The notes below the pieces were generated by a model. That model was not told the origin of the DNA. It worked only from the letters and a program-made list of their open reading frames with translations, and searched no databases. A stretch of DNA of 56,818 nt. Origin: Phenylobacterium sp. CCH9-H3. Its GTDB lineage: Bacteria > Pseudomonadota > Alphaproteobacteria > Caulobacterales > Caulobacteraceae. Below, in pieces: positions 9,555 to 17,012 of the stretch. The stretch lies in the NCBI RefSeq assembly GCF_001557235.1, contig NZ_LSJI01000116.1:1-56818 (forward strand), read 5' to 3'. The position numbers and the translations under genes were made by a program. Each line of letters opens with the position of its first letter. Within the stretch, counting starts at the first letter, position 1.

Positions 9555-9950
9555 TCACGACCCCGGCGCACATCGCGCCCTGATCCATTCCGCCAGCGCG
9601 GCGATGTCGTGGTCGCCCGCGGCGACCGCCAGCACCCGATGCGCCGCCTCCGGCTGGGCCGCCGTCAGACGCAGCCCGTTCTTCCGCAGGAACAGACCTG
9701 CGGCAAGAAACGCCGCGCGCTTGTTCCCGTCCGCAAACGGATGGTTGCCGGCCACGGCCACGAGGTAGGTCGCGGCGAGGGTGCAGATGTCCGCCTCGCC
9801 CTCGTAGTGGAAACGATTGGCGGGACGCGCCAGGGCGGACTCCAGCAGCCCCTCGTCACGGAGCCCCGCCACGCCGCCGTGCAGAGCGATGCTCCGATCG
9901 TGGAGAACGAGGATGGCCGCCTTGGAAACCCAGTTGGGCTCGCCCGTCAT
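9555..9950 (-). CDS. doc: Doc-family (death on curing) toxin
   Basis: 131 residues with the short Fic/Doc fold. The active loop NHPFADGNKRAA is the HPFxDGNKR motif of Doc kinases, which phosphorylate EF-Tu and block translation. All motif residues are intact, so the toxin looks functional. The 4-base overlap with the upstream antitoxin gene (9947-10174) is the standard type II toxin-antitoxin layout, antitoxin first. Its 3' end is 4 bases from the convergent ispH stop. Confidence 0.9.
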   Translation of the reverse strand: MTGEPNWVSKAAILVLHDRSIALHGGVAGLRDEGLLESALARPANRFHYEGEADICTLAATYLVAVAGNHPFADGNKRAAFLAAGLFLRKNGLRLTAAQPEAAHRVLAVAAGDHDIAALAEWIRARCAPGS

Positions 9951-10174
9951 TTCGCAAGTGCGCGGAACGTGTCGCGATACTCGTCCATGAAGGCCTCGCC
10001 CATGGCGATCTCTTCCGCCACGGCGGGATCGTATGCGGAGATCCGCATCTCGCCGTCGGGCGCCTCGGTCAGATAGACCACGCCGCCCTTCTCGACCCCG
10101 AGTTTCGCCAAGGCCTCTTTAGGAAGGATGACCCCGACAGAATTGCCGACCTGGGTGAGTTTCAGCGCGATCAT
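9947..10174 (-). CDS. AbrB/MazE-type antitoxin paired with Doc
   Basis: 75 residues: an N-terminal swapped-hairpin AbrB DNA-binding domain (IALKLTQVGNSVGVILPKEA, then LGVEKGGVVYLTEA) and an acidic C-terminal helix region (AVAEEIAMGEAFMDEYRDTF) expected to wrap the toxin. Doc toxins more often pair with Phd, but AbrB-type partners are known. A GGAGG ribosome site lies 6 bases before the ATG, inside a perfect palindrome that also touches the promoter, which suggests autoregulation. Confidence 0.85.
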   Translation of the reverse strand: MIALKLTQVGNSVGVILPKEALAKLGVEKGGVVYLTEAPDGEMRISAYDPAVAEEIAMGEAFMDEYRDTFRALAK

Positions 10175-10178
10175 CGGG

Positions 10179-10221
10179 AACCTCCACCGGAGGTTATAAC
10201 AAACGTATTACGGACTGTCAG
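10179..10221 (-). promoter_or_regulatory. Promoter and overlapping operator-like palindrome of the antitoxin-doc operon
   Basis: On the reverse strand a -35 CTGACA (10221-10216), 17-bp spacer and -10 TATAAC (10198-10193) form a good sigma-70 promoter. It begins immediately after the stop codon of the upstream antitoxin-like gene. The perfect inverted repeat AACCTCC-ACC-GGAGGTT (10179-10195) overlaps the -10 on one side and contains the GGAGG ribosome site on the other. This is where an autorepressing antitoxin would bind; alternatively it could hide the ribosome site in RNA. Confidence 0.7.
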
Positions 10222-10222
10222 C

Positions 10223-10450
10223 TCAGCCCTCGAACCGTTCGAACGTGCGGTTGTAGCGGCGCAGGAAGGCGCGGCCGCGGGCGTGGGGATCTTCGATCCA
10301 GCCTTCCCGGCCCATGGCCTGCAGGCCGCCGTCGCCCGACGGCGTCAGCTGCAACGTGTCGCCCACATTGAGGTGGAGGGCCTTCAGCACGTCTTCCGTG
10401 AGGACGACCGCCACCCGGTCGCCGATCCGCTCGACCTTCAGCTCGATCAT
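10223..10450 (-). CDS. Second AbrB-type antitoxin-like protein without an adjacent toxin
   Basis: 75 residues, the same length and layout as the neighbouring antitoxin: AbrB-like MIELKVERIGDRVAVVLTED and LHLNVGDTLQLTPSGDGG, then a tail ending FLRRYNRTFERFEG that mirrors FMDEYRDTFRAL of its paralogue. No toxin gene follows; 48 bp later comes the promoter of the complete pair. It looks like a duplicated, orphaned antitoxin, possibly neutralising a toxin elsewhere. The leader GGGAGGAACAC contains the ribosome site. Confidence 0.8.
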   Translation of the reverse strand: MIELKVERIGDRVAVVLTEDVLKALHLNVGDTLQLTPSGDGGLQAMGREGWIEDPHARGRAFLRRYNRTFERFEG

Positions 10451-10554
10451 GTGTTCCTCCCGTGAGGGTCCTCGTCTTGTAGCACAATCGCGCGCCCGGG
10501 CGGAAAGCGCGCAACGTCCTTGACCGGCCGCCCGACCTCCCCCATCGGGGGCCC

Positions 10555-11526
10555 ATGGCGGTCTACACCGACATCACCGACGACGAGCTCGCCACTCTGC
10601 TGGCCGACTTCGACCTGGGCGCGCCCCTGGCGTTCAAGGGCATCGCCGAAGGCGTGGAGAACTCCAACTTCCTGCTGGAGACCGAGGCCGGCCGCTTCAT
10701 CCTCACCGTCTACGAAAAGCGGGTGAACGCGGCCGATCTGCCGTTCTTCCTGGAGCTGATGCGCTGGCTGGCCAGGCACGGCTATCCGTCGGCCGAGCCC
10801 AAGGCGGACCGCCGCGGCGACCTGATCAAGACCGTTCGCGGCAAGCCCTGCGCCATCGTGGAGTTCCTGAACGGCCTGTCGGTCCGCCGGCCGACCGCCG
10901 CGCACTGCCGCGAGGCGGGCGCTGGCCTCGCCGGCCTGCACCTGGCCCAGGCGGGCTTCCCCGGCCAGCGCGCGAACGACCTGGGCCAGGCCGCCTGGGG
11001 GCCGCTGTTTGCGGATTTGCACGCGGCGGCCGAGGGGCTGAAGCCCGGCCTGTCCAAGGTGATCGCCCAGGATCTGGAGATGCTGGCCCGGCGCTGGCCC
11101 ACGGGCCTGCCGACCGGCGTGATCCACGCGGACTACTTCCCGGACAACGTGTTCTTCGCCGGGCCGAAGTTCGCCGGGACGATCGACTTCTACTTCGCCT
11201 GCGTCGACGCCTTCGCCTACGACGTGGCGATCGCCCTGAACGCCTGGTGCTTCGAGCCGGACGGCAGCTTCAACATCACCTCGGCGCGGCAGTTCCTGGC
11301 CGGCTACGAGAGCCTGCGCCCGCTGTCCGACGCCGAGCGCGCCGCCCTGCCGGTGCTGGCGCACGGCGCGGCCATGCGCTTCTTCCTGACCCGCCTGCAC
11401 GACTGGGGCGCGACGCCGGCCGGGGCCCTGGTCCGGCCCAAGGACCCACTGGAGTACGAGCGCAAGCTGGCCGTCCACCGGTCCTCGCCCGACCTCGTCC
11501 TGTTCGGGGCGCCGGCCGCAACGTGA
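10555..11526 (+). CDS. thrB: Homoserine kinase
   Basis: 323 residues of the aminoglycoside-phosphotransferase-like ThrB type used by alphaproteobacteria. It phosphorylates L-homoserine in threonine synthesis. Motifs: [20 protein letters not shown], the catalytic loop [14 protein letters not shown], and the Mg-binding [19 protein letters not shown]. It overlaps rnhA by 4 bases (GTGA), forming a thrB-rnhA unit. Confidence 0.95.
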   Translation: MAVYTDITDDELATLLADFDLGAPLAFKGIAEGVENSNFLLETEAGRFILTVYEKRVNAADLPFFLELMRWLARHGYPSAEPKADRRGDLIKTVRGKPCAIVEFLNGLSVRRPTAAHCREAGAGLAGLHLAQAGFPGQRANDLGQAAWGPLFADLHAAAEGLKPGLSKVIAQDLEMLARRWPTGLPTGVIHADYFPDNVFFAGPKFAGTIDFYFACVDAFAYDVAIALNAWCFEPDGSFNITSARQFLAGYESLRPLSDAERAALPVLAHGAAMRFFLTRLHDWGATPAGALVRPKDPLEYERKLAVHRSSPDLVLFGAPAAT

Positions 11527-11978
11527 CCCCGGGCGTGGTGATCTATACGGACGGCGCCTGCTCGGGGAATCCGGGCCCGGGCGGCTGGGGCGCGATCCTG
11601 ATGCACGGGTCGACGACCAAGGAGCTCTCGGGCGGCGAGCTGGCCACCACCAACAACCGCATGGAGCTGATGGGCGCCATCGCCGCGCTGGAAGCCCTCA
11701 AGAAGCCCTGCCAGGTCGAGCTGCACACCGACAGCCAGTACGTGATGAAGGGCATCTCGGAGTGGATCCACGGCTGGAAGCGCCGCGGCTGGCGGACCGC
11801 CGACAACAAGCCCGTCAAGAACGACGACCTGTGGCGCCGTCTCGACGAGGCCCGCGCCCGCCACGACGTGAAGTGGCGCTGGGTCAAGGGGCACGCCGGC
11901 CACGAGCACAACGAGCGCGCCGACGAGTTGGCCCGCCAGGGCCTGCGCGAGACGGTCGAGGCCGCGGCGTCGCAGTAG
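11523..11978 (+). CDS. rnhA: Ribonuclease HI
   Basis: 151 residues from a GTG start at 11523 that overlaps the thrB stop. The catalytic residues match E. coli numbering: Asp10 in [14 protein letters not shown], Glu48 in TTNNRMELM and Asp70 in HTDSQYV; the later Asp lies in NERADELAR. The basic handle [20 protein letters not shown] is conserved. It degrades RNA in RNA-DNA hybrids (R-loops, primers). The longer frame upstream is read-through of a thrB shadow and is not coding. Confidence 0.97.
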   Translation: MTPGVVIYTDGACSGNPGPGGWGAILMHGSTTKELSGGELATTNNRMELMGAIAALEALKKPCQVELHTDSQYVMKGISEWIHGWKRRGWRTADNKPVKNDDLWRRLDEARARHDVKWRWVKGHAGHEHNERADELARQGLRETVEAAASQ

Positions 11979-11986
11979 GCCCAGCG

Positions 11987-12526
11987 TCAGGCCGGGAACC
12001 GCGCGGCGCCGGGCTCCAGCGGCAGGGCGAGGCCGCCGACCACGTACGACACCATCCGATAGAAGCCGCAGAGCAGGATCGCCTCCAGCACCTGCGCCTC
12101 GTCGTAGTGCGCGCGCAGGGCCGCGAACTCCGCATCGCTCAGCGCCGCCCGGGCGTGCAGAGCCTCGGCGGCGGCCAGCAGCGCACGTTCCGCCGGGCTC
12201 CAGCAGGCCGCCGCGGAGCCCTCGCCCGCCGTGGCCGCGACCTCCTCCGGCGTCAGGCGCGCGGCCGCGGCGAAGGCCGAGACATGGACGCCCCACTCAT
12301 ACTCGGCGCCCGCCAGCGCGCAGGTCCGGTCGATCAGCAGCTCGCGCTCGCGCAGCCCGAGCGGCCCCCGGTCCAGCAATGAGCCGGCCCGGAACTTCCG
12401 CCAGGCCCGCTCCGACGTGGCCAGGGTGCGGAACAGCACCAGCGGCGGCGCGCCCTGCATGATGGCGTCGAAGTTGGCCTGGATGTCCGCCGGATAGGGC
12501 GGTTCCAGCGGGGCGATCCTTGGCAT
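11987..12526 (-). CDS. Carboxymuconolactone decarboxylase (AhpD-like) family protein
   Basis: 179 residues with the all-helical CMD fold: GLRERELLIDRTCALAGAEY followed by EWGVHVS supplies the Glu-x-x-x-His pair of the family active site, preceded by a single Cys. The redox CxxC of true AhpD is absent, so a peroxidase role is not indicated. It is divergent from an HxlR regulator with palindromes in between, which suggests control by that regulator. A related CMD gene lies at 31268-31837. Confidence 0.8.
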   Translation of the reverse strand: MPRIAPLEPPYPADIQANFDAIMQGAPPLVLFRTLATSERAWRKFRAGSLLDRGPLGLRERELLIDRTCALAGAEYEWGVHVSAFAAAARLTPEEVAATAGEGSAAACWSPAERALLAAAEALHARAALSDAEFAALRAHYDEAQVLEAILLCGFYRMVSYVVGGLALPLEPGAARFPA

Positions 12527-12540
12527 GAGCCCGGCTCCTT

Positions 12541-12580
12541 GCTACGATTTCGATAGCATGAACGCTACATTTTCCGTAGC
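12541..12580. promoter_or_regulatory. Two operator-like palindromes between the CMD and HxlR genes
   Basis: The perfect dyad GCTAC-N7-GTAGC (12564-12580) lies next to a second, imperfect copy, GCTA(C)-N9-TAGC (12541-12557). Their centres are about 23 bp apart, roughly two helical turns, in the 66-bp intergenic region of the divergent pair. This is a natural binding site for the dimeric HxlR regulator encoded at 12593. Confidence 0.6.
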
Positions 12581-12592
12581 GCCGGTCAAGTC

Positions 12593-12931
12593 ATGACGGA
12601 TCGGCGCGTCCGCGGCTCGCGCACGGGGCGGCCGATCATGGTGCTGCTCGACCTGCTCGGGCGGCGCTGGGCCTTGCGCGTGCTCTGGGAGTTGCGCGAC
12701 GGGCCGCTGACGTCCCGCGCACTCCGGACCGCCTGCGACGAGGCCTCGCCCACCGTGCTGCAGGCCCGGCTGGCCGAGCTGCGCGAGGCCGGGCTCGTGG
12801 ACCATGCGACCGGCCACGGCTATGGGCTGACGGCGCGCGGGCGAGAGCTGCTGGACGCCTTCGCCCCGCTCTACGACTTCGCCGAGCGATGGGCTGGGGA
12901 TAAGCCCTCCGGCTCAACCACGCCGGGTTGA
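12593..12931 (+). CDS. HxlR-family winged-helix transcriptional regulator
   Basis: 112 residues. The winged helix begins at LDLLGRRWALRVLWELRDGP, continues with the recognition region ASPTVLQARLAELREAGLVD, and the wing is GYGLTARGRELLDAF. The N-terminal Cys common in redox-sensing HxlR proteins is not present. It probably represses or activates the divergent CMD gene through the palindromes at 12541-12580. Confidence 0.85.
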   Translation: MTDRRVRGSRTGRPIMVLLDLLGRRWALRVLWELRDGPLTSRALRTACDEASPTVLQARLAELREAGLVDHATGHGYGLTARGRELLDAFAPLYDFAERWAGDKPSGSTTPG

Positions 12932-13010
12932 GGCGACTCAAAAAAACAGCCGGTATGGCGTAGTCGCGTCCGAAAAGTTCTGCTTTTGTTCGCGCCAAGG
13001 AGTCTCGATC

Positions 13011-13295
13011 ATGGCGGACGGAAGCAGACAGTTTGCGCGCGAGTGGAGCTTCGGCGAGGCGCGCCTGGGCTGGGCCACGGCGGCCAGGTCCAGCCTGTGG
13101 GCGCGCTGCGCCTGCGGGCGTGAGGCGGCGGTCGACCCCAGGCCGTGGCTCGCCCAGGGCCTCAGCCGCCAGACCCTGCACGACCTGGAGCACCGGCTGC
13201 GCTGCGCCTGCGGCGCGCGACGCGCCCAACTGGAGATCCGCGGCCTGGCCGAGGCGCCCGGCGGCGGCGCGGGCGGCATCCACGTCTTCCGCTGA
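13011..13295 (+). CDS. Small protein with paired CxC motifs, unknown function
   Basis: 94 residues. Two CAC-type motifs (WARCACGREAAVD near residue 27 and LRCACGARRAQLE near 65) could make a four-Cys zinc ribbon. Between them is a helix, LAQGLSRQTLHDLEHRL. An in-frame ATG follows GGAGTCTCGATC, a plausible ribosome site. No named family is recognised; nucleic-acid or protein binding through zinc is inference. Confidence 0.65.
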   Translation: MADGSRQFAREWSFGEARLGWATAARSSLWARCACGREAAVDPRPWLAQGLSRQTLHDLEHRLRCACGARRAQLEIRGLAEAPGGGAGGIHVFR

Positions 13296-13404
13296 CCCAG
13301 CGTAGGCGCCGCCGCTTTTCCCGAACGTTTCAGGGATGTCGCCCGGGCCGGCATCATGAACGGTGCGGCCCGTGAGAAACTCCTCGACCTCAGGGAAGAG
13401 GAGA

Positions 13405-13962
13405 ATGCCCCCGATGACACGCCGACTGATCCTGGGCCTGGTCCCGGCCGCGCTCGCGCTGGCCAGCTTCGCCCATGCCCAGCCCGCGCCCCCTCACCTG
13501 CGGGGTGAACCGCCGTCAGCCGAGCTGAAGGCGCGCCATGAGGCCATGCGGAAACAGCACCTGGAGGACCTCAAGACGGTGCTCCGCCTGCGGCCGGACC
13601 AGGAGCCCGCCCTGGCGGCCTTCGTCGAGGCTCACAAGCCGAAGATCCACGAACGCAAAGGCCCCGCAGAGCCCACGCCGCTGACGACGCCCCAGCGCCT
13701 GGAGGAGATGTCGCGGCACGAGGCCGAGATGCGCGCGCACCTCGACGCGATGCGCCAGGCCCTCGCCAAGTTCTACGCCGCCCTGTCGCCCGAACAGCAG
13801 AAGGTGTTCGACGCGCTCCAGCGCCTGAAAGGGCCGCGCGGCGGCACGGGCCCTCACATGATGATGGGCGTCGCCGGACGTCCGGGCGATGGTCCCCACA
13901 TGATGATCCGCCGGCGCGGGGGCCCCGACGACGACCCGCCGGCCCCCTCTATCCCGCACTGA
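13405..13962 (+). CDS. Exported LTxxQ-like (Spy/CpxP-type) protein
   Basis: About 185 residues from ATG 13405 (ATG 13414 possible; AGGAG sits just upstream). A signal peptide LILGLVPAALALASFAHA precedes a helical, Met/His-rich body. LTTPQRLEEMSRHEAEMRAH and LSPEQQKVFDAL are the two LTxxQ-like helices of periplasmic metal/stress chaperones. The C-terminal tail repeats GPHMMM and GPHMMIRRR, plausible metal ligands. It lies directly upstream of a response regulator and sensor kinase, as cpxP-like genes do; it is probably both a target and a modulator of that system. Confidence 0.75.
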   Translation: MPPMTRRLILGLVPAALALASFAHAQPAPPHLRGEPPSAELKARHEAMRKQHLEDLKTVLRLRPDQEPALAAFVEAHKPKIHERKGPAEPTPLTTPQRLEEMSRHEAEMRAHLDAMRQALAKFYAALSPEQQKVFDALQRLKGPRGGTGPHMMMGVAGRPGDGPHMMIRRRGGPDDDPPAPSIPH

Positions 13963-13977
13963 CCGGTCCCGGCGGCG

Positions 13978-14012
13978 AATTGTGGCGAAGTCGCTATGAC
14001 GGCGCCACAGTT
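13978..14012. promoter_or_regulatory. Inverted repeat in front of the response-regulator gene
   Basis: Arms AATTGTGGCG (13978-13987) and CGCCACAGTT (14003-14012) match at 9 of 10 positions around a 15-base centre, starting 15 bases after the preceding stop. It could be an operator for the two-component genes or a stem separating them from the LTxxQ gene; there is no T-run. Confidence 0.45.
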
Positions 14013-14030
14013 CGCGGCGAGAGGACCTTC

Positions 14031-14762
14031 ATGATGGCCCAACCTTCGGTCCTGCCGGCCCGCCACATCCTGGTCGTCGAGGACGACACACAGTTGCGCG
14101 AGCAGGTGACCGCCTACCTCGCCGATCACGGGTTCCACGTGCATGCCGCCGCAGACGCGCGCGCGATGGACCGCGCCCTGGCCCAGGCCCCCGTAGACCT
14201 CGTCGTCCTCGACCTCATGCTGCCGGGCGAGGACGGCCTGTCGATCTGCCGACGCCTCTCGGCGGAGGGCGGCCCGGCGATCATCATGGTCAGCGCCATG
14301 GGCGAGGAGATCGACCGTGTCCTGGGCCTCGAGCTCGGCGCCGACGACTACCTGCCCAAGCCCGTGAGCCCCCGGGAGCTGCTGGCCCGCGTCCGCGCCG
14401 TGTTCCGGCGGCTGGAGGAGGTGCGCGGCGGCGCGCCCCGCAAGGGCAAGGCCTACCAGTTCCAGGGCTTCGTCGTGGACGCGCTGCGCCGCCAGCTTCG
14501 GGCGCCCAACGGCGCGACCATCCTGCTGACCTCGGGCGAGTTCTCGCTGCTGTCGGCGTTCCTCGACCATCCGCAGCGGATCCTGTCGCGCGACCAGCTC
14601 CTCGACATCGCCCGCGGCAACGACGCCGACGTGTTCGATCGCGCGGTCGACGTCCAGATCAGCCGCCTGCGGCGCAAGCTGCACGCCTGCAGCGAGACCG
14701 AGATCATCAAGACCGTGCGCGGCGCCGGCTACATGTTCGACGTGGCGGTCACCCGGCCATGA
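14031..14762 (+). CDS. OmpR/PhoB-family response regulator
   Basis: 243 residues. The receiver domain has the acidic pair VVEDD, phospho-acceptor Asp61 (LVVLDLMLPGEDG) and the conserved KP (DDYLPKPVSPREL). The C-terminal winged helix (LRAPNGATILLTSGEFSLLS, then FDRAVDVQISRLRRKL and IIKTVRGAGYMFDV) is complete. ATG 14031/14034 is preceded by GAGAGGACC. It overlaps the sensor kinase by ATGA, so the two are one operon. Confidence 0.93.
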   Translation: MMAQPSVLPARHILVVEDDTQLREQVTAYLADHGFHVHAAADARAMDRALAQAPVDLVVLDLMLPGEDGLSICRRLSAEGGPAIIMVSAMGEEIDRVLGLELGADDYLPKPVSPRELLARVRAVFRRLEEVRGGAPRKGKAYQFQGFVVDALRRQLRAPNGATILLTSGEFSLLSAFLDHPQRILSRDQLLDIARGNDADVFDRAVDVQISRLRRKLHACSETEIIKTVRGAGYMFDVAVTRP

Positions 14763-16183
14763 AGCTTCCGGCGCGCCCGCGCGCCTCGATCGGCCTGCAG
14801 CTCGTCGCCCTGCTCGTCGCGTGCCTGGTTGCAACGCATCTGCTGGTGTTCGTCGCCGTGGCCCTGCTGCCGCCGCCGCAGCCGCCGCTGTACCGCCTGA
14901 GCGAGATCGCCGGCGCCTTGCAGGGCGGTCCGCTGACGACGCGGTTCGGCCGGCCGATGCAGCGGACCGTCGCCGAGGCGCCCCCACCGCCGCCCAGCGC
15001 CCGCCGCCACATGGCCGTGCATGGCGAAGCCGCACTGGCCGCCGCGCTTGGCCGGCCGCCGGGGGACGTGCGGTTCGTCCCGCGGCCGCCCGCCCTGTTC
15101 GAGCGCCTGCTTCACCCCAGGATGCGGCGGATGGTGTTCGAGGACCGCCGCGAGCGGGACGGCGCGCGGCCCGGGCTTCCGCAGGGCGCCGGCGTCAACG
15201 GTCCGCCAGGACCGCCGCCGCAGTTCCGCGTCCGCGGCCCGCGCGAGATGGTTCTGGGCGACTTCACGGCGGCCGTGAGGCGCGACGACGGTCGCTGGAT
15301 CGTGGTGCGGTCCAGCCCCGAGCCGTTCCCGACCGATTGGCAGAAGCGCATCTTCCTCCTGCTGGCGACGGGGTTCGCCGTGGTGGCGCCGGCGGGCTTC
15401 CTGTTCGCACGCCGTATCACGGCGCCCCTGAAGCGCTTTTCGGAGGCCGCCGAGCGCCTGGGCCGCGATCCCCACGCCCCCCAGATGGCGCTGTCCGGCC
15501 CGGCCGAGATCGGCGCCGCCGCCGAGGCCTTCAACGGCATGCAGGGCCGCCTCAAGCGCTACATCGACGACCGCACCGCCATGGTCGGCGCCATCAGCCA
15601 CGACCTGCGCACCCCGCTGGCCCGCATCCGGTTCAAGCTGGAGGGCGCGCCGCCTGCGCTCAAGCAGACGGTCCTCTCCGACGTGGCCCAGATGGAGCAG
15701 ATGATCCAGGGCGTGCTCACCTTCATCCGCAACGAGAGCACCCCGCGCCATCGCGAGCGGCTGGACCTGCTGTCGCTGGTGGAGTGCGTCGCCGACGACG
15801 CGGCCATGGTCGGCGGCGATGTGGAGATCTGCGAGTCGGCGCCGGTGACGGTGGACGGCGACGCCGTCGCGCTCCAGCGCCTGTTCGTGAACCTAGTGGA
15901 CAACGCCGTGAAATACGGCGGCCGGGCGCGGATCCGCGTCGGCCGTGAAGGCGACCAGGCCGTGGTGGAGATCGACGACGCCGGCAAGGGGCTGTCCGAC
16001 GACGATCTCGAGCGGGTGTTCCAGCCCTTCTACCGCGCCGACGCCTCGCGGAACCTGGACGCCGGCGGCATCGGCCTCGGCCTGCCCATCGCCCGCTCGA
16101 CGGCCCGCGCCCATGGCGGCGACGTGGAACTGTTGTCGAGGCCGAGAGGGCTGCGGGCGCGAGTCACCTTGCCGGTGGTCTAG
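14759..16183 (+). CDS. Sensor histidine kinase, partner of the upstream OmpR-type regulator
   Basis: 474 residues. TM1 spans about 12-38 (QLVALLVACLVATHLLVFVA). An unusually Pro/Arg-rich periplasmic region runs to TM2 (IFLLLATGFAVVAPAGFLFA, about 197-216), followed by HAMP. HisKA has His281 in ISHDLRTPLARI, and the ATPase domain has the N box FVNLVDNAVKYGG, DDAGKGL and GGIGLGLPIAR. It probably senses envelope or metal stress, given the LTxxQ-type gene upstream. It converges with the Crp-like gene and overlaps it by 4 bases. Confidence 0.92.
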   Translation: MKLPARPRASIGLQLVALLVACLVATHLLVFVAVALLPPPQPPLYRLSEIAGALQGGPLTTRFGRPMQRTVAEAPPPPPSARRHMAVHGEAALAAALGRPPGDVRFVPRPPALFERLLHPRMRRMVFEDRRERDGARPGLPQGAGVNGPPGPPPQFRVRGPREMVLGDFTAAVRRDDGRWIVVRSSPEPFPTDWQKRIFLLLATGFAVVAPAGFLFARRITAPLKRFSEAAERLGRDPHAPQMALSGPAEIGAAAEAFNGMQGRLKRYIDDRTAMVGAISHDLRTPLARIRFKLEGAPPALKQTVLSDVAQMEQMIQGVLTFIRNESTPRHRERLDLLSLVECVADDAAMVGGDVEICESAPVTVDGDAVALQRLFVNLVDNAVKYGGRARIRVGREGDQAVVEIDDAGKGLSDDDLERVFQPFYRADASRNLDAGGIGLGLPIARSTARAHGGDVELLSRPRGLRARVTLPVV

Positions 16184-16935
16184 CCTCGGGCGGCCAGCCC
16201 GCCGCCGACCCGCGCCGTCGCCGCCCGGTCCGCGGCGCCCTGAAGGTAGGCCGGGTCGAACTCCCCCGCTGCGGCCAGTCCGGCCCAGTCGCGCACGATC
16301 AGCTCGCGCGAGCGCAGCTCGATCAGGCCGTTGGCCCGGAGCGCCTGCAGCACCCGGTTGGTGTGCACGCCGGACAGTCCGGCCGCGTCCGCCAGGTGGT
16401 TCTGGGTGATCGGGAAGCGACAGCGGTTGTTCTGCACCAGGTCCGCCCGCTGCATCCGCGCATAGACCTCGCACAAGAGGTGGGCGACGCGGGCATAGGC
16501 CGTCCGCCGCCCCATGCCGAACATCCACTCGCGCTGGATCGCCGCTTCCAGCAGGCTGAGGCGCCAGAAGGCCTGGCCCAGCCGCGGACGCAGCGCGATC
16601 AGGTCGGCCAGCCGCCCCCGCGCGATGGGCGCCACCCGGCACATCGCCAGGGTCGAGACGCTGTAGTCCACCGCCATCCCCACGAGTTGCAGGTCCAGGA
16701 TGTCGCCGGGGACATGGAAGAAGACGATCTGTCGCCGCCCGTCGGGCAGCGTCTTGTGTCGGAAAGCCTGGCCCTCCATCAGCACATGGCAGTCGGGCGA
16801 GGCCTCGCCGTCCGTCACCAGCTCCGTATCGGACGGCAGGGTCTTCATCGGGCCTACCAGGGCCTCGACGGCGGCGCGTTCCTCCGGCGCCAGCGGCCCG
16901 TGACCTTCCAGATTCGCGATAAGTCTCCCCGACAT
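16180..16935 (-). CDS. Crp/Fnr-family transcriptional regulator (paralogue 1)
   Basis: 251 residues: an N-terminal cyclic-nucleotide-binding-type beta barrel (ELVTDGEASPDCHVLMEGQA, DGRRQIVFFHVPGDILDLQL) and a C-terminal HTH (FPITQNHLADAAGLSGVHTN, RVLQALRANGLIEL). There is no FNR-type Cys cluster. The ligand is unknown. The C-terminal extension RDWAGLAAAGEFDPAYL is shared with the neighbouring paralogue. A palindrome TTAAC-TGG-GTTAA at 16972-16984 lies upstream. Confidence 0.88.
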   Translation of the reverse strand: MSGRLIANLEGHGPLAPEERAAVEALVGPMKTLPSDTELVTDGEASPDCHVLMEGQAFRHKTLPDGRRQIVFFHVPGDILDLQLVGMAVDYSVSTLAMCRVAPIARGRLADLIALRPRLGQAFWRLSLLEAAIQREWMFGMGRRTAYARVAHLLCEVYARMQRADLVQNNRCRFPITQNHLADAAGLSGVHTNRVLQALRANGLIELRSRELIVRDWAGLAAAGEFDPAYLQGAADRAATARVGGGLAARG

Positions 16936-16971
16936 CCCGGTTTGCAGACCATGCGCCGCGGGCTCTGCGAA

Positions 16972-16984
16972 TTAACTGGGTTAA
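16972..16984. promoter_or_regulatory. Short palindrome upstream of Crp-like gene 1
   Basis: Perfect 5-bp arms TTAAC / GTTAA with a 3-base centre, about 37 bases before ATG 16935, in the short gap between the two tandem Crp-like genes. It is a possible operator; it could also be chance in this slightly A/T-richer gap. Confidence 0.35.
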
Positions 16985-17012
16985 GGTCGCTCACAATTGC
17001 AGCGTGCAGGCG

